A stretch of 64,000 nt of DNA, taken from the NCBI GenBank assembly GCA_011037195.1, contig JAAEAF010014372.1, forward strand, positions 1 through 64,000. The letters run 5' to 3'. The DNA comes from Triatoma infestans (taxonomy: Eukaryota > Arthropoda > Insecta > Hemiptera > Reduviidae). Position 1 is the stretch's first letter. Each line of letters begins with the position of its first letter. A program made the translations under genes and the position numbers. The notes beneath the pieces were generated by a model. It saw only the letters and a program-made list of their open reading frames with translations. It made no database searches and had not been told where the DNA came from. Positions 30,949 through 42,962 of this stretch are shown piece by piece.

Positions 30949-31324
30949 ATGATATTATTATCGTTGGAAAGCTGGTGAAATGTAGATATTTTTTCTGTAA
31001 CCGGACCGTACGCTAGCCTTAAAGAAATTTATAAGAAAATACTATTGAAAAGTGGCTTTTAACTGCCGGAGCGCTGTAGGGTTGAGTTTAAAGTCACTGA
31101 AAAACCTTATAATTAATTAAATTAAAATAAAACTTCTGTTTCTTATAGGAAATTTAATGCTCTTTCCAAAGGTGTAATTGAATATGATTTATGTAAAAAA
31201 CTTTTTGAGATATAATCAATTTTATGAGAAAAAGTAGGAGAATTGAAAATTTTCCAAAATGAAAAATAACTTTTGAAGGCGAACGAATCGGACCATGGTT
31301 TATTAAAAAATTTTTGTTCCAAAT
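30949..31324. other. Gap before the gypsy-like element
   Basis: Nothing coding is recognised. A 61-codon minus frame at 31154-31339 has no known motif. Confidence 0.35.
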
Positions 31325-31327
31325 GAA

Positions 31328-32206
31328 GTGAAAAACCATATCCCGAAGTATTGCCAGAGGTTGCTGTTACACCCTATATATTATTGGCCTAATCTAAGAA
31401 AATATGTTCAGAACTTCATCAATAAATGTGAAGTACGTAAACTAACAAAATACGATAGAAAACCTTTAAAGCTTAAACTTAATATTACCCCTAATCCTAA
31501 TAAGCCATTTGAGATAATTCATATGGATACAGTAACATTTGAAAAAACTAAATTCTCAACTTTAATCGACACATTTTCTAGATACGCGCAAGCATATAAA
31601 TTAAAGTCAGGACAAGCAATTGAAATAGTGAATAAATTAATCAAGTTCTTTTCGCGTCACAACATCCCGAATAAAATCATTTGTGATAATGGAACAGAGT
31701 TTAATAATTCTTTAGTAAAAGAATTATTATCCCTACACAAAATTCAAGTTCATTTTACAGGTTCACAACACCCAGAGTCCAACGGCCCAGCAGAACGACT
31801 ACTCTCAACAATAATACAACACATAAGTTTATTTAATAACCAAGATGCATATAAAAAAGATTCAATCGGCAATAAAGTTAGGCTTGCCATTCTAGCCTAT
31901 AATAATACAATCCACTCCATCACTAAATTAAAACCAACAGATATAATTAATGTTCATATCGGAAATGACACCCCATTTGCTGTTGACCTTGAAACACAAA
32001 TTCTCAACGATTATATAAATAATCAAAACGAAAAAACAAATTTAATTTACCAGAAAATAAATGAAATCAATTCTTTATCTAAAGAGAAAGTTATAAATAA
32101 AATAAATCAAAACAGGGAAGAGGCCCCTGACTTCCCACACGAAATATTTGTAAAAAAAAACAAAAACAAAATAAAAAAAAGAACAAATACACGAAACAAA
32201 AATTAA
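31328..32206 (+). CDS. Gypsy-type integrase, N-terminally truncated
   Basis: 292 residues. The start is the tail of the HHCC zinc domain (one Cys of the pair is replaced: CEVR). The catalytic core has Asp67 (IHMD), Asp120 (ICDNGTEF) and Glu156 (PESNGPAE) with exact DD35E spacing. The C-terminal end is very rich in Lys and Asn. It would insert the retroviral cDNA; this copy lacks the upstream pol domains. The frame itself has no stop, but the element is dead because of the other losses. Confidence 0.88.
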   Translation: MKNHIPKYCQRLLLHPIYYWPNLRKYVQNFINKCEVRKLTKYDRKPLKLKLNITPNPNKPFEIIHMDTVTFEKTKFSTLIDTFSRYAQAYKLKSGQAIEIVNKLIKFFSRHNIPNKIICDNGTEFNNSLVKELLSLHKIQVHFTGSQHPESNGPAERLLSTIIQHISLFNNQDAYKKDSIGNKVRLAILAYNNTIHSITKLKPTDIINVHIGNDTPFAVDLETQILNDYINNQNEKTNLIYQKINEINSLSKEKVINKINQNREEAPDFPHEIFVKKNKNKIKKRTNTRNKN

Positions 32207-32359
32207 AATCATTAAATAAAATTTTAAAAACAGCCGACATAAATCCCAAGTATCAGAACACCCAAGAAAAAATACATTTGTCTAATGTGCAAAGGCCAAG
32301 AAAATTAAATGAAAATTCTAAGGATTTTCCAGGTCCTTCTACGTCACAAGAGGGACAAT

Positions 32360-34026
32360 AATAAAGGATATCAGCATACATGCAGGCATTCTACCCAGAA
32401 AACAAGGTCCCGCTAAGCTTCAACAAAAAGCACATACTTTGATACATTACTACAATCTTACAGACTTATATTCAGAAGTTGAACTATTAGAAAATCCAGT
32501 ACACCAAAGTTATCCTATACACCAAACAGAATATTACTATTTATGAAGAGTTAGAAACTTCCTTTAACGTGCTTAACTATACAAAAAAAGGCTGTATTAG
32601 ATAAAATTATTAACATTAAGATTCACTCAAGTATAGAAGTAAAAGAGGGATCGTTAACGGGTTCGGAAGTATAATAAAAGCCACTACTGGAAATTTGGAT
32701 AACTCTGACGGTGAAAAATTTGAACAATTAATTGGAAATCTAAAAGAAAACGAGCGAAAGATTCCAAATCAACTTAGTATAAACAATATTCTATTAATCA
32801 AAATATTATTGATAATTTTAAAGAAGCACTACAAACGATAAGATTTAATGGCGAGGAATTAGAGTATAGAATCTTAGAATTTAGTAGATCAATTAATTAT
32901 AGAACGGATTGTAAAAAGGGACCCTTAACCAGTTACAAATTTTATATAACTTGATATTAAATACGTTGCACGAGATGTAGAAAACTCTATAACTTTCTGC
33001 AAATTGAAGTCCCTACATCCAAGCATAATAACCACCCATGACCTCTATCATGAACTTGAAAAACTTTCTCAATACTATAAGGAACAAATGCCTATAGAAG
33101 TTAAGTTTGAAATTGTTTTAGCTTATGAGTATTTAATTACAGTACAATGTGAAATTCACTTTGGGAAAATTATTTACATTTTAGATATACCCATAAACTC
33201 TAAAGTTAAATATGAAATATTTAAGTTATATTCAATTTCCCCAAAATTAGAATCACAATCTGTTACAGTTATTCCTGTAACAGATTATATTTTACTAATA
33301 ATACTTTTAAATAATAATTGCAAGCAGACGGACAAATTTTATCAATGTTTCGAAAGTGACTTATTATCCGACCACCACTCAAGATGCGAGAGTGGAATAA
33401 TCCTACAAGAATCACCATATAACTGCAGCTTTGTTAAACTCCACATAAAAGAAAACCATATTGTATTTATAAAGGACATAAACCAATATCTGATCATTTT
33501 CACACAACCAGATAAAATTTTAATTGTTGAAAAAAAAAGATTCGGAAACAAAGACAATACATGGCATATATCTTATGAAAATTGGAGAAGCCACTGTTTA
33601 TTACAAAGGTAACAAGCTGATTCACCTGATGTCACACACGAATGGACATCATCGTATACTTGCAACTATCAACTTCAATCTAACCCAACAGAGAACTCCC
33701 GAAATGGAAATCGACCTCAAGAAATTCACACTTCAAGACATACCCTTAAATCCTATAATCCCTATAAGAGAAATAACAATGGCAATTATTTGTGGATAAT
33801 AATCATATGTTATATTGTTATTAACATCTTTAGTATTACTGTGTATTTAATATGCAAATTTAAACCATTTAAAACTAAACTCAGATTAAATAAGCCTAAA
33901 CCACCTGTAAACAATACTGAAGAAAATCAGTTCACAATTAATAGTCAAGTTTTACAGAATATATATCCAAATGTATTAGAATTAGTAAATAATAATGATA
34001 AGTATAGGGAAGTATTGTACAATTAA
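32360..34026 (+). pseudogene. Errantivirus envelope-like gene (baculovirus F-protein type), broken
   Basis: Several open pieces (33004-33612, 33524-33799, 33790-34026) and stop-ridden stretches before them form a decayed env. A furin-type basic site followed by a Gly-rich fusion-peptide-like stretch is visible near 32635-32720. A paired-Cys ectodomain stretch lies at 33300-33440. The last piece begins with a hydrophobic membrane anchor of about 20 residues and a basic cytoplasmic tail. At least three frame changes and several stops are present, so no functional envelope can be made. Such proteins mediate cell entry in errantiviruses. Confidence 0.7.
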
Positions 34027-34141
34027 TCAGTATATAAGAATAGTAAATAGGAATCATTGCATAAGGAAATTGTAGAGGTGAAATAATTTATTAATTTGTA
34101 TGTTTTATCCTTCCTAGGGGAAGTCGAATTTAAAGGGGGAG

Positions 34142-34175
34142 GTTAGATCGTAATATAATTATATTATGATCTAAC
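34142..34175. repeat. Near-perfect palindrome at the start of the LTR
   Basis: GTTAGATC, an A/T core and GATCTAAC mirror each other directly after the polypurine tract. A related stretch (GATCATAATATAATTAGATG) follows. It could form a hairpin at the LTR edge. Confidence 0.6.
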
Positions 34176-34460
34176 TATAGATCATAATATAATTAGATGT
34201 TAGTTGCCGTTATCACTCTGTAGTTCTAGCAATACTAAGAAACCCTTTCTTAGTAAGTGTGCACTACTAAGAAACCCTCTCTTTACTGCTGTGTATGTAA
34301 CTAGTCCAGATGTGAGAGAAGAGAAGAGAATTTAATAATTTAATTCTAATAGATACTTCAGATTCATAAATAGTTAAATGGTATAAAAGAATTTTTGTAA
34401 ATTACTTTCAAAGCACAATTAGGCTTTTCACCAATAATTAGAAGGATTGTGTTTATTATC

Positions 34461-35126
34461 TTTTTTTTCTTTTTTTAAAGAAGGAAATTTTTGACCATAA
34501 TTGTTTCAGATTATAAAATATTAATTAGAAATTTTAGTTAAAAGTCATTATGCCAATTTTGGAGAAAGAAATTTCAAAAATTCAAAAGAAAAGATCCCTT
34601 CTGATTAGCAGCAGTATTGTTCCACAAACTCAAAGTAATTTTATTAAAAATCAATTGGTTTATACAGTATTAGTATAGTGACACCAAAATACAAAATATT
34701 AACAATAGAAGATGGGCTGATAAATTACTATCATTATTACATGGGTTAAACAGTGCTAGAGGACCCAGGCCTTATCCACAAGTTTGTGCCAGCCATCTCT
34801 ATCTTGGGACTTTTGCCCTCTTATCTTCGAATTCCCCAGCTGATAAATGGTTGTGTGGAATTTTTCCCATCTTCTTGTGGCACCTGATTATGAAAATATT
34901 TATTACCTTTCAGCTTTTTTTTAACGACAGCCCAAAAAGACGTTTGTTTACTTTATGTGTGGTGTTTCTTGTCAAATCATTTCGCGAGGTGCATACCATT
35001 AAATACAAGTAACAAATTTTAACAATAAGCGGCTATCTAGTTTACTTATTTGTGAAACAGATAGTACACATGTTTGGAACGCATCGCGTCTAACATACTT
35101 GCATTATTTTCAAAATTTATTTGTTT
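34461..35126. other. Gap between the gypsy-like element and transposon family X copy 2
   Basis: No gene is recognised. 34750-34900 contains a GC-richer stretch that looks like a transposon remnant but matches no family I can name. Confidence 0.3.
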
Positions 35127-36712
35127 TTACTTTCACTTACTCCTAGTAAGAGGAAGTATTGTAATCGTGTCAAATTTTCGATATCGAACAGCATAGCTCA
35201 AAGACAAAAAAACCGTAGAAAGTTGAAACTTGATATTCCATTTAGGTATTACCATGGAATCTGAAAGTACGTTATCTGTCAAAATTCCTCAACGGGAAGT
35301 ACCACTTTACTAGTTAGATTTTTTACTTTTTTGCAAATTTCTCAAAAATGGCTCCGATGATTTTCTTTAAACTTGGAATATCAGCCGCACATACAAAGAA
35401 CTACAACTTTTATTTGAAACATTTCTGGCATTTAAGGGGCACTTTTGGGGGAGGGGTGGGGTTAGGTTTCCATCTAAAGTGCTATTTCCGTTTATTAGAC
35501 AATTCTGTCATCTAAATAATATAAATTAGAATTAAATATGTTGTTGAAATTCCGAGTTTGAAAAAAATCGGATAACCGGAAGTGTGTTTCCTTTACCACT
35601 TTATTAAATGATTTATTCCTGGGAAAAGGTGAACAAACTAAGAAATTTTTTCCTAGCGTCATGGACAGATTGAAAGTGAACCTGACCATTAAATTCCCCG
35701 TCACACACATATTAACAGGACATAGACCAGATAAAACCTATCTACATAGATTCCATTTAGCTCAGAATCCATACTGCTCTTGCCAACCTACTAGCGATAC
35801 AGTTCAAGACGTAAATCATCTCCTATACAGCTGTTCCTTTCTTGATAACACCAGGATACACCTAATAAGACACCTACTTTGCACTGGACAAGACTGGCCC
35901 CCGACCGAGCATCAACTGGTTCACCAACAAAATATCCAACATTTCATCAAATTCATTACCTCAATAGACTGTGACAAGATAAATAGCTGACTTAACTAAC
36001 GACATACATTTTCTCATATTGTCAGATTTTGTAAAATTTTTGTAATATATAAGTGCATGTAAGTATATGTAAGTGTATATATGTATATATACGGGTTGCA
36101 TATGAATATTTAATAAATGTATTGTACGTATTAATTAATTCATTTATTTTTATATTTTATAAATTATTTGCTTAAGTGTTTGTATAATTAAGAATATTTG
36201 ACAAATATTTATATTGTACATTCAAATTGTAATTATTGTATTAATTACATGTGAAATAAAATGGAGCATGTAGGAAAAAAAAAAAAAAAAAAAAAATGAT
36301 TTATTCTCTTTTTCGCAATTTTCTCAAAAATGGCTCTGACGATTTTTTTGAAACTTCGTATATAAACTAAACATGCAAGGATCTACAACTTTTATTCAAA
36401 ACATTTCTCTGGGAAAATTCATTTAAGCGCACTTTTAGGGGAGGTGTGGGGTTGTTTTTCTCTAAAGTGTTATCACATTTGATTATACAATTCTTTCATC
36501 CAAACAAAATTCATTAGAAATAAATAGATGGCCATAATTCCGAGTTTTAAGAAATTTAGTAAACCAGAAGTGCGCTTTTACTGAACAGTTTTTTCACTTT
36601 TCGACGAATTTCGTTAAATTTGGTACACAAACTACAAAAATTTGTCAATTATAATTTTGAGAACTAGAGTAAGAGAAAGTTGTGTGAGTGTTTCACACCA
36701 GATTTTTATAAA
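35127..36712 (+). mobile_element. Noncoding transposon family X, copy 2, split by a LINE
   Basis: Left part 35127-35618 and right part 36294-36712 together match copy 1 in order, with the same start (CTTACTCCTAGTAAG hairpin) and end (GTGTGAGTGTTTCACACCAG). It is interrupted by the non-LTR fragment at 35619-36293. Confidence 0.8.
35619..36293 (+). mobile_element. 5'-truncated non-LTR retrotransposon tail with poly(A) and target-site duplication
   Basis: The sequence encodes the C-terminal end of a Jockey/R1-like ORF2 (35661-35990, with GHRPDKTYLHRF and a CxC...DxxHLLYSC zinc-knuckle-like motif), has a roughly 270 bp 3'UTR and ends in about 20 A. The 13 bp AAATGATTTATTC flanks it on both sides (35606-35618 and 36294-36306), the duplication expected from target-primed insertion. 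Confidence 0.9.
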
Positions 36713-37513
36713 TAAATTAACATAAGGGATTGAGTAGTAAAATTGTCTGTGGTTAAGTATTTAATAAAAAGAATCGATAAAATTACTAAATAAATTTAAA
36801 AATACAATACAGATATTAGTGAACATTTCTTAAAGAATCCATATTTACAGAAATATCTGACAATAAATATATAAGTTTCAAAATTAAACAGCGATGATGG
36901 CAGTGAAAAAAAAAAAAAAAAAAAAAAAAAACATTTTGTAAGAATGAATATGATTATTTATTACAAAATCCATAAATTTTAGGATTGTAATTTTTTTTCA
37001 TACTTGATAAGAGATATTTTTGGAATTGTTATGAATCTTCAAAATTCATATTTCACATGAATTACAGGTATTTAGATTAATAGAATTTCATTCAAATTAC
37101 AAATTAAGAAATCATTTGTGTTTTTTCAAGCACCTTCAAATCAAATTCACAAGCCAATAACAAAAATAATATCCTGCAAACAACTATCTAACCCAAATTT
37201 ATATAGTTCTTCAAAATATGAAAAAAAAATTATATAAACCTCCAAGATTAATGGTAAACTTGTGTCGTCTATATAATAATTTCATGTGTTGCCATAATTT
37301 AAAAGAAGGTTTAAAGAAAAATCGGTTTTAAAATCGAAAAAGTACAATTTTTTTTTACCTGATTATTTTCCTAGACAGATACTATTATATTTCTACTTAC
37401 TCATTACTGGGTAATACCTGTATCAATAAATAAATAATCCGGTACTATGTAAATTGATTTAAAAGAAAGTCATGTGTATGTTCACAGTAGGCTTTATTTC
37501 TCCTATATATATA
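36713..37513. other. AT-rich gap before the mariner element
   Basis: No gene is seen. Holds an A run near 36910 and otherwise unremarkable AT-rich sequence. Confidence 0.4.
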
Positions 37514-38833
37514 CGAGGTGTGTAAATTAAGTAATGAGACTGATTTTTTTATCTTTTTTTTATTCAAATAAAATTACAATTCAACATTGTCCCCTTCAAA
37601 GTAACTACCTTGGGAAGCCACACACCGCTGAAGACGATTCTTCCATTCGTCATAGCAGTGCTGGAACTCGGATACTGGGATAGACTTCAGTTAGCCGGTT
37701 ACGGCTGTTTGAATATTCTCCAATGTTCCAAAATGACTTCCCTTGAGGTGATTTTTCAATTTTGGGGAACAAAAAAAAGTCACATGAACTCAAGTCGGGT
37801 GAATAAGGAGGCTGAGGAGCCACAGGAATGTTATTACTGGCTAAATACTCATTAATAGAAATCGCGGTGTGACACGGAGCATTGTCGTGATGCAACACCC
37901 ACTTGTTTTTGATGTTTAGTCTCACACGCATGACTCTTTTTCGAAGTCTCTCAAGAAAACTTCTCGGTAAAAATGTTGGTTTACCATTTGGCATTGAGGC
38001 ACAAATTCTTTGTGAACGATTCCTTGGCTATCAAAAAAGCAAATCAGCATGCATTTGATTTTTGACTTGCTCATTCTTGCTTTTTTTGGCCTTGGAGAGG
38101 TTGAAGTGTGCCACTGCATGCTCTGACGCTTAGTTTCTGGGTCATACTCAAACACCCAAGACTCGTCTCCTGTAATAACACGTTCCAAAAAATTGGGATC
38201 GTTTTCAATTGCTCCCAAAAAGTCAAGGCTCCTTTCCTTTCTGATGTCTTTTTGCTCTTGTGAAAGATTTTTCGGAACCATTTTTGCACAAATTTTTCTC
38301 ATCCCCAATTCATTAGTCAAAATTTGATGAACGGTTGTGTGAGTCAAATTCAACTCTTCGCCGATCATTCGGACTGTCAAACGACGATCTGAACGCACGA
38401 GATCGCGGATTCTGCCAACATTTTCGTCGGTTCTTGAAGATGAAGGCCTTCCGCTGCGAGGCTCGTCTTCAATTGATTCCCTTCCTTTCTGCAAACGACT
38501 TAAACCACCTAAAAACCTGTGCTCTCGACAAAACATTGTCTCCATAGGCCTGGCACAGTTTTTCAAACGTTTCCGTTGCACTGTGCCCAAGTCTGAAGCA
38601 AAACCTGATAGCACAACGTTGCTCGTAATTGATGTCACTCATTTTTAAAACGCACTGAAAAAACCTTGCTCACAAAAAAAGTCACTACGGACAGTGCAAC
38701 AACTCTAGCATTTTCAAATTTGCACTGGACGTGTATCAGATGTTTACTTGCCCTACCACGCATGCGCCGCGTCTCCAGTGTTGCCAGATCGAACACTAGA
38801 AAATCAGTCTCATTACTTAATTTACACACCTCG
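37514..38833 (-). mobile_element. mariner transposon (about 1.32 kb)
   Basis: Terminal inverted repeats of about 31 bp start CGAGGTGTGTAAATTAAGTA at each end (37514 rightward, 38833 leftward). Both ends sit in (TA)n sequence, as expected for TA-target insertion. The transposase is encoded on the minus strand. Confidence 0.93.
37590..38643 (-). pseudogene. mariner transposase, three frameshifts
   Basis: The start at 38643 (MSDINYEQRC) opens a mariner-type N-terminal HTH region. Small indels near 38485, near 37960 and near 37670 each shift frame. The catalytic triad is visible: Asp in ITGDESW, Asp in HHDNAPCH and Asp in YSPDL...CDFFLFPK, fitting the DD34D mariner class. With three breaks it cannot produce active transposase, although the ends could still be mobilised by a related one. 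Confidence 0.9.
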
Positions 38834-38950
38834 TGTATATATATATATATAGAGCTTCACTTTCTCTTGCATTTCCTTCCTCTTTCTTGGCTCTTAATAA
38901 ATCTTTTTTACTCTTTACGTATTTTACCTTTACTCTTTCCCATTTGCATT

Positions 38951-39260
38951 CTATTTCCTGTTCTCGAGCTCTCTCTCCCTAATCCTTTCGCATTTTCTTT
39001 CCTGTTCGCGTTCCCTTTCTCGTATTCGAGCTCTCTCCCGGAATCTTTCAATTTCTCCTTGCTGTTCGCGTTCCCTTTCTCGTACACGAGCTCTCTTCCT
39101 GTAACATTCAATTTCTCTTTGCTGTTCGCGTTCCCTTTCTCGTACTCGAGCTCTCTGCATATGCGACTCAATTAGTCTTTGTTCGCGTTCCCTTTCTCGT
39201 TTTCGAATTCTCTCCCATCTTCTTGCAATTTTTCTTTGCCTTGCCCTCCGTTTTCGATAC
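38951..39260 (-). CDS. Arg/Glu-rich C-terminal exon of a host gene
   Basis: The exon starts after a TTATTATAG acceptor at 39261-39269 and stops at TAG (38951-38953). It encodes 102 residues made of repeated RERERE and RARVRERERE units, from a roughly 63 bp tandem repeat. The entry phase (one base completing a codon) exactly fits the donor of the exon at 41702-41877, joining AG and G into an Arg codon. The product is a strongly charged helical tail, as in some RNA-binding or trichohyalin-like proteins; no domain is recognised. Confidence 0.6.
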
Positions 39261-39467
39261 CTATAATAAAAAAAAAAAAAAATCTAAGTACCAATAGCAC
39301 TTACAAAACTAAATTATACGTACATTATGTGAAATATAAATTAGGATTCCATGTAATTGACCTTGAATTTTGAAACTAGTGTGGTTCCTTTTCAAGTAAT
39401 GGATTAAACTCTTTCGAGGATTAAAGTAGAACTTATATTTAAATACTACAATTACTGGTTGACTAGG
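39261..39467. other. Intronic gap before the piggyBac-type element
   Basis: Part of the proposed intron 39261-41701. Poly(A/T) tract at 39270; nothing else is recognised. Confidence 0.35.
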
Positions 39468-39471
39468 TTAA

Positions 39472-39804
39472 CACGTTGACTGCGGGTGTCGACAGCGTGT
39501 CAACACACCGCCTTCTTGCCTGGTACGTGTGTCGACACCGTGTCGACTTGGTTTTGTTTACTTTAAAATTATGCCTAATCTTCCAGCACAGCTCAAGCCA
39601 GTTGTTCTCTCTTGCCCGCACTGTGGAAACATCAAAAAAGTGTTTTTTTCCCTCCAGCCTGGAATTCCAGTTTTTTGTTCATTTTTTTTTCGTGGTTGTA
39701 CTTATAACATGTACAACTTATACATGTGCTATTAGTATATTTGCACTAAATTTGAAATCTTATTTTTTATAATAATCTATTCTGAGCTCAAAAAGTGAGT
39801 ATTG

Positions 39805-39839
<35 letters not shown>

Positions 39840-40188
39840 AAAACTGTATATTGTAATTTTATATTAGAATAAAAGTGTTATTTTGAAATGTTGGTATTCT
39901 TTATGAATTATTTTGAAGTTTTGCATCATTCATCACAAATGTTACCAGTTTTATTTGCTTTCTAAAAAAAAAAAAAAGAGATGCGACACAGTGTCGACAG
40001 CCCGCTACACGAAGAGATCTTCTTCTGCGTTGCGGGTGTCATCACCTGGTTAATCACAGAACGGATATAAGAATAGGCAAAATACGTCATAATACAATCG
40101 AATTAGTGCAAAAGGAAACGATTGAACAAGTAAATCTATTCAGCACCCGAGTATTGGTACAGGCCGAATGGGTCCGCAGTCAACCGTG
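39472..40188. mobile_element. piggyBac-type nonautonomous element with TTAA duplication
   Basis: TTAA flanks both ends (39468-39471 and 40189-40192). Terminal repeats are CACGTTGACTGCGG at the left and CCGCAGTCAACCGTG at the right (inverted, with one extra base). The 717 bp interior has no transposase. A 54-codon frame from 39571 carries SCPHCGN followed by two further Cys, a possible zinc ribbon. Several GTGTCGAC words cluster near both ends. Confidence 0.85.
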
Positions 40189-40192
40189 TTAA

Positions 40193-40324
40193 GATAATCA
40201 ATTCTCTGTTTTATTTTAAATATTCTTTTATATCAATTACTTGTGACTTGTGATAGTGATAATTTTTTTTTTTTTTTTTTTTTTAAAGAATCTAAATATC
40301 AAAATCTTTGGGATATAAAAAAAA
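40193..40324. other. Short gap with a T run
   Basis: AT-rich; a run of 22 T near 40262. No feature is seen. Confidence 0.3.
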
Positions 40325-41308
40325 TCTGGTGTGAAAACACTCACACAACCTTTCTTTACTCCTGTCTCAAAATTATAATTGACAAAATTTTATAGTTTGT
40401 GCCAAATTTAATAAAACTTCGAAAACTGAAAAAAACTGTTCAGTAAAAGCGCATTTCCGGTTTACTAATTTCTTAAAAACTCGGAATTTTGGTCATCTAT
40501 TTATTTCTATTAATTTTGTTTGGATGATAGAATTGTATAATCAACTATGTTACCACTTTAGAGGAAGCTGTAATCCCATCCCTCACCTAAAAGTGCCCTT
40601 AAATGAATTTGCCCAGAGAAATGTTTTAAATAAAAGATGTAGTAGATCTTTGCATGTTTAGTTTACATACGAAGCTTCAAGAAAATTGTCGGTGCTATTT
40701 CTGAGAAAATCGCGAAAAAGTGAAAAAAACATTCAGTAAAGTGTTAAAACAAACGCACTTCTGGTTATCCGATTTTTTCAAACTCGGAATTTCAACAACA
40801 TATTTAATTCTAATTAACATTATTTAGATGAAAGAATTGTCTAATAAAGTGAAAAAGCAGTTAAGATAAAAACCTAATCCCACCCCTCCCACAGAAGTGC
40901 CCTTCAATGAATTTTCCCGGAGAAATGTTTCAAATAAAAGTTGTAGCTCTTTGTATGTGTAGTTGATGAAACAAGTTTAAAGAAAATCTTCGGAGCCATT
41001 TTTGAGAAAATTGCAAAAACGTAAAAAAAAATCTAGTAAAGTGGTACTTCCGGTTGAGGAATTTTGACAGATAACGCACCGTCAGATCCCATGGTAATAT
41101 CTAAACGTAATATCAAGTTTCAACTTTCTACGGTTTTTCGTTTTTGAGCTATGCTGTTCACATACACACACATAACACACAGACAATTTGCTAAAAACCA
41201 ATTTTTTGGACTCAGGGGACCTCAAAATGGATATTTCCGGTGAAAACTCGATATCGAAAATTTGACACGATTACAATACTTCCTCTTAAGTAGGGGTAAG
41301 AGAAAGTA
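40325..41308 (-). mobile_element. Noncoding transposon family X, copy 3
   Basis: A full copy in inverse orientation: begins TCTGGTGTGAAAACACTCAC and ends TAGGGGTAAGAGAAAGTA. Both internal 300 bp units are present. Confidence 0.8.
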
Positions 41309-41701
41309 AAAATGTATAAAACCCTACACAAAAAGCGTAAAGCTATTATCCTAAGGTAACGTTAGGTAACCTTTTAAGGTATATCCAACAAAGATTACTT
41401 TATAAACCTTCAGGCCACAATAGAATGTGTACGTAATAATAATACAGAATTTCTAAAATTAGACTTGTTTTCTTAAAGTTTCTGTATTTAATATGAAACG
41501 AATAGCAAATATACAACTTTTTTTTATCTTACTTCGATTCTATTTAGAAATGATAAGTTCTATGGTTCCATGTTTCCGTTATATGACTGGAATGAGTGAC
41601 TAGATTTAGTCGTCCATGCTCTCCATATGTTTAAAAGTCCAAGCATTGATATAAAGACACATTAGTTAAACAGTAATTAAATTCTAATATTATGTTATTA
41701 C
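41309..41701. other. Intronic gap
   Basis: No repeat or frame of interest is recognised between family X copy 3 and the exon at 41702. Confidence 0.3.
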
Positions 41702-41877
41702 CTAGCCTTTGTGTGTTGTCTACGTAGGAACTCATGATGCCTTCTGTCGTCAGGTGTAACAACAGATTTACCCCTATCACGGCAACAGAGTGGGCTCTGG
41801 AATCTATTTCGTTTCTCACCTTCTTTTTCCTTTACTTCACATTCATTTATTTCCCCATCTTCTTCGACCTCTTGTTT
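41702..41877 (-). CDS. Internal exon of a minus-strand host gene (acidic then basic segment)
   Basis: 176 nt between a TGATGTGCAG acceptor (phase 0) and a GTAATA donor (phase 2). It encodes an acidic run (KQEVEEDGE...) followed by a basic part with CCRDRG and RRHHEFLRRQ. It joins in frame to the exon at 39260-38951. Its own 5' partner is not certain; the small exon ending at 48226 also ends in phase 0 and is a candidate. Confidence 0.55.
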
Positions 41878-42313
41878 CTGCACATCATAAAAAAAAATAA
41901 TAATAATATAAAATAGAAAAACAGTCTCCTGAAATATCATATTGATACTCATATTCTAAACAAAATAAGTCTCATACATCATCTTTGCATGCACTTAATG
42001 TAATACAATTGAATGGAAGGCACCATATTTAATAAAACATCATTTTCATTAGATAGAATGTTGTCTAAATGAATAAATAAAAAACAAATAAATAAACTGA
42101 ATGTGTAAGGAGATGAATTCTGGCTAGTGAAGCTAAACCAGGTCAATTTGTTTTGTTTTGTTTTGATTTTTAAAATTAAAAAACTTACATCAAAAGTTGT
42201 AAAGAGATAAGTGAGCAGTTTTTAAATCGAACTATAATTTTATCATTTATTTATTTATTTTTTGTCACTAATTCTATAAAATATAAATTATGCACTAATT
42301 CAAAAGCAAAAAA
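41878..42313. other. AT-rich intronic gap
   Basis: No feature is recognised. Confidence 0.3.
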
Positions 42314-42946
42314 TTCTGGTGTCAAAAAACACTCATACAACTTTCTATTACTCCAGTTCTCAAAATTATAATTGACAAATTTTTTATAGTATGTGAAAAT
42401 GAAATTCTTCGAAAACTGTTCAGTAAAAGCGCAATTCCGGATTACTAATTTTCTTAAAACTCGAAATTTTCGCCATCTATTTATTTCTAATTAATTCTGT
42501 TTGGATGATGGAATTGTATAATCAACTTATGATAGCACTTTAAAGAAAAACATAACCCTAACCCTCCCCTAAAAGTGCCCTTAAATGAATTTTTCCCAGA
42601 GAAACGTTTCAAATAAAAGTTGTACATCATTGTATGTGTAGTTTATATAGGACGTTTCAAGAAAATCGTTGGAGCCAAAAACGAACTAGTAAAGTGTTTA
42701 CATCCGGTTGAGGAATTTTGGCAGATTAGGATCTGTCAGATGCCATAGTGATTCCTAAACGGAATATCAAGTTTCAACTTTCTACGGTTTTTCGTTTTTC
42801 AGCTATGCAGTTCATACACATACACACATACATCACTTTTTTGGACTCAGGGGACCTCAAAACGGATATTTCCGGTGAAAACTTGACACAATATCGAAAA
42901 TTTGACACGATTACAATAATTCCTCTTACTAGGAGTAAGAGAAAGT
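42314..42946 (-). mobile_element. Noncoding transposon family X, copy 4 (short)
   Basis: About 630 bp with both ends (TCTGGTGTCAAAAAACACTC and TACTAGGAGTAAGAGAAAGT) but only about one internal unit, as if one of the two 300 bp repeats had recombined out. Lies immediately before copy 5. Confidence 0.75.
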
Positions 42947-42962
42947 AAAAAAAAAAATAAAA

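Larger units (their letters stand above)
31325..34460 (+). mobile_element. Errantivirus-like gypsy element, 3' part only
   Basis: Integrase, an env-like region, a polypurine tract (AAAGGGGGAGG, 34131-34142) and what should be the start of the 3' LTR follow one another. Gag, protease, reverse transcriptase and the 5' LTR are missing; the element starts inside the integrase zinc-binding domain. The LTR end is not determined because no second LTR is available for comparison. Confidence 0.75.
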
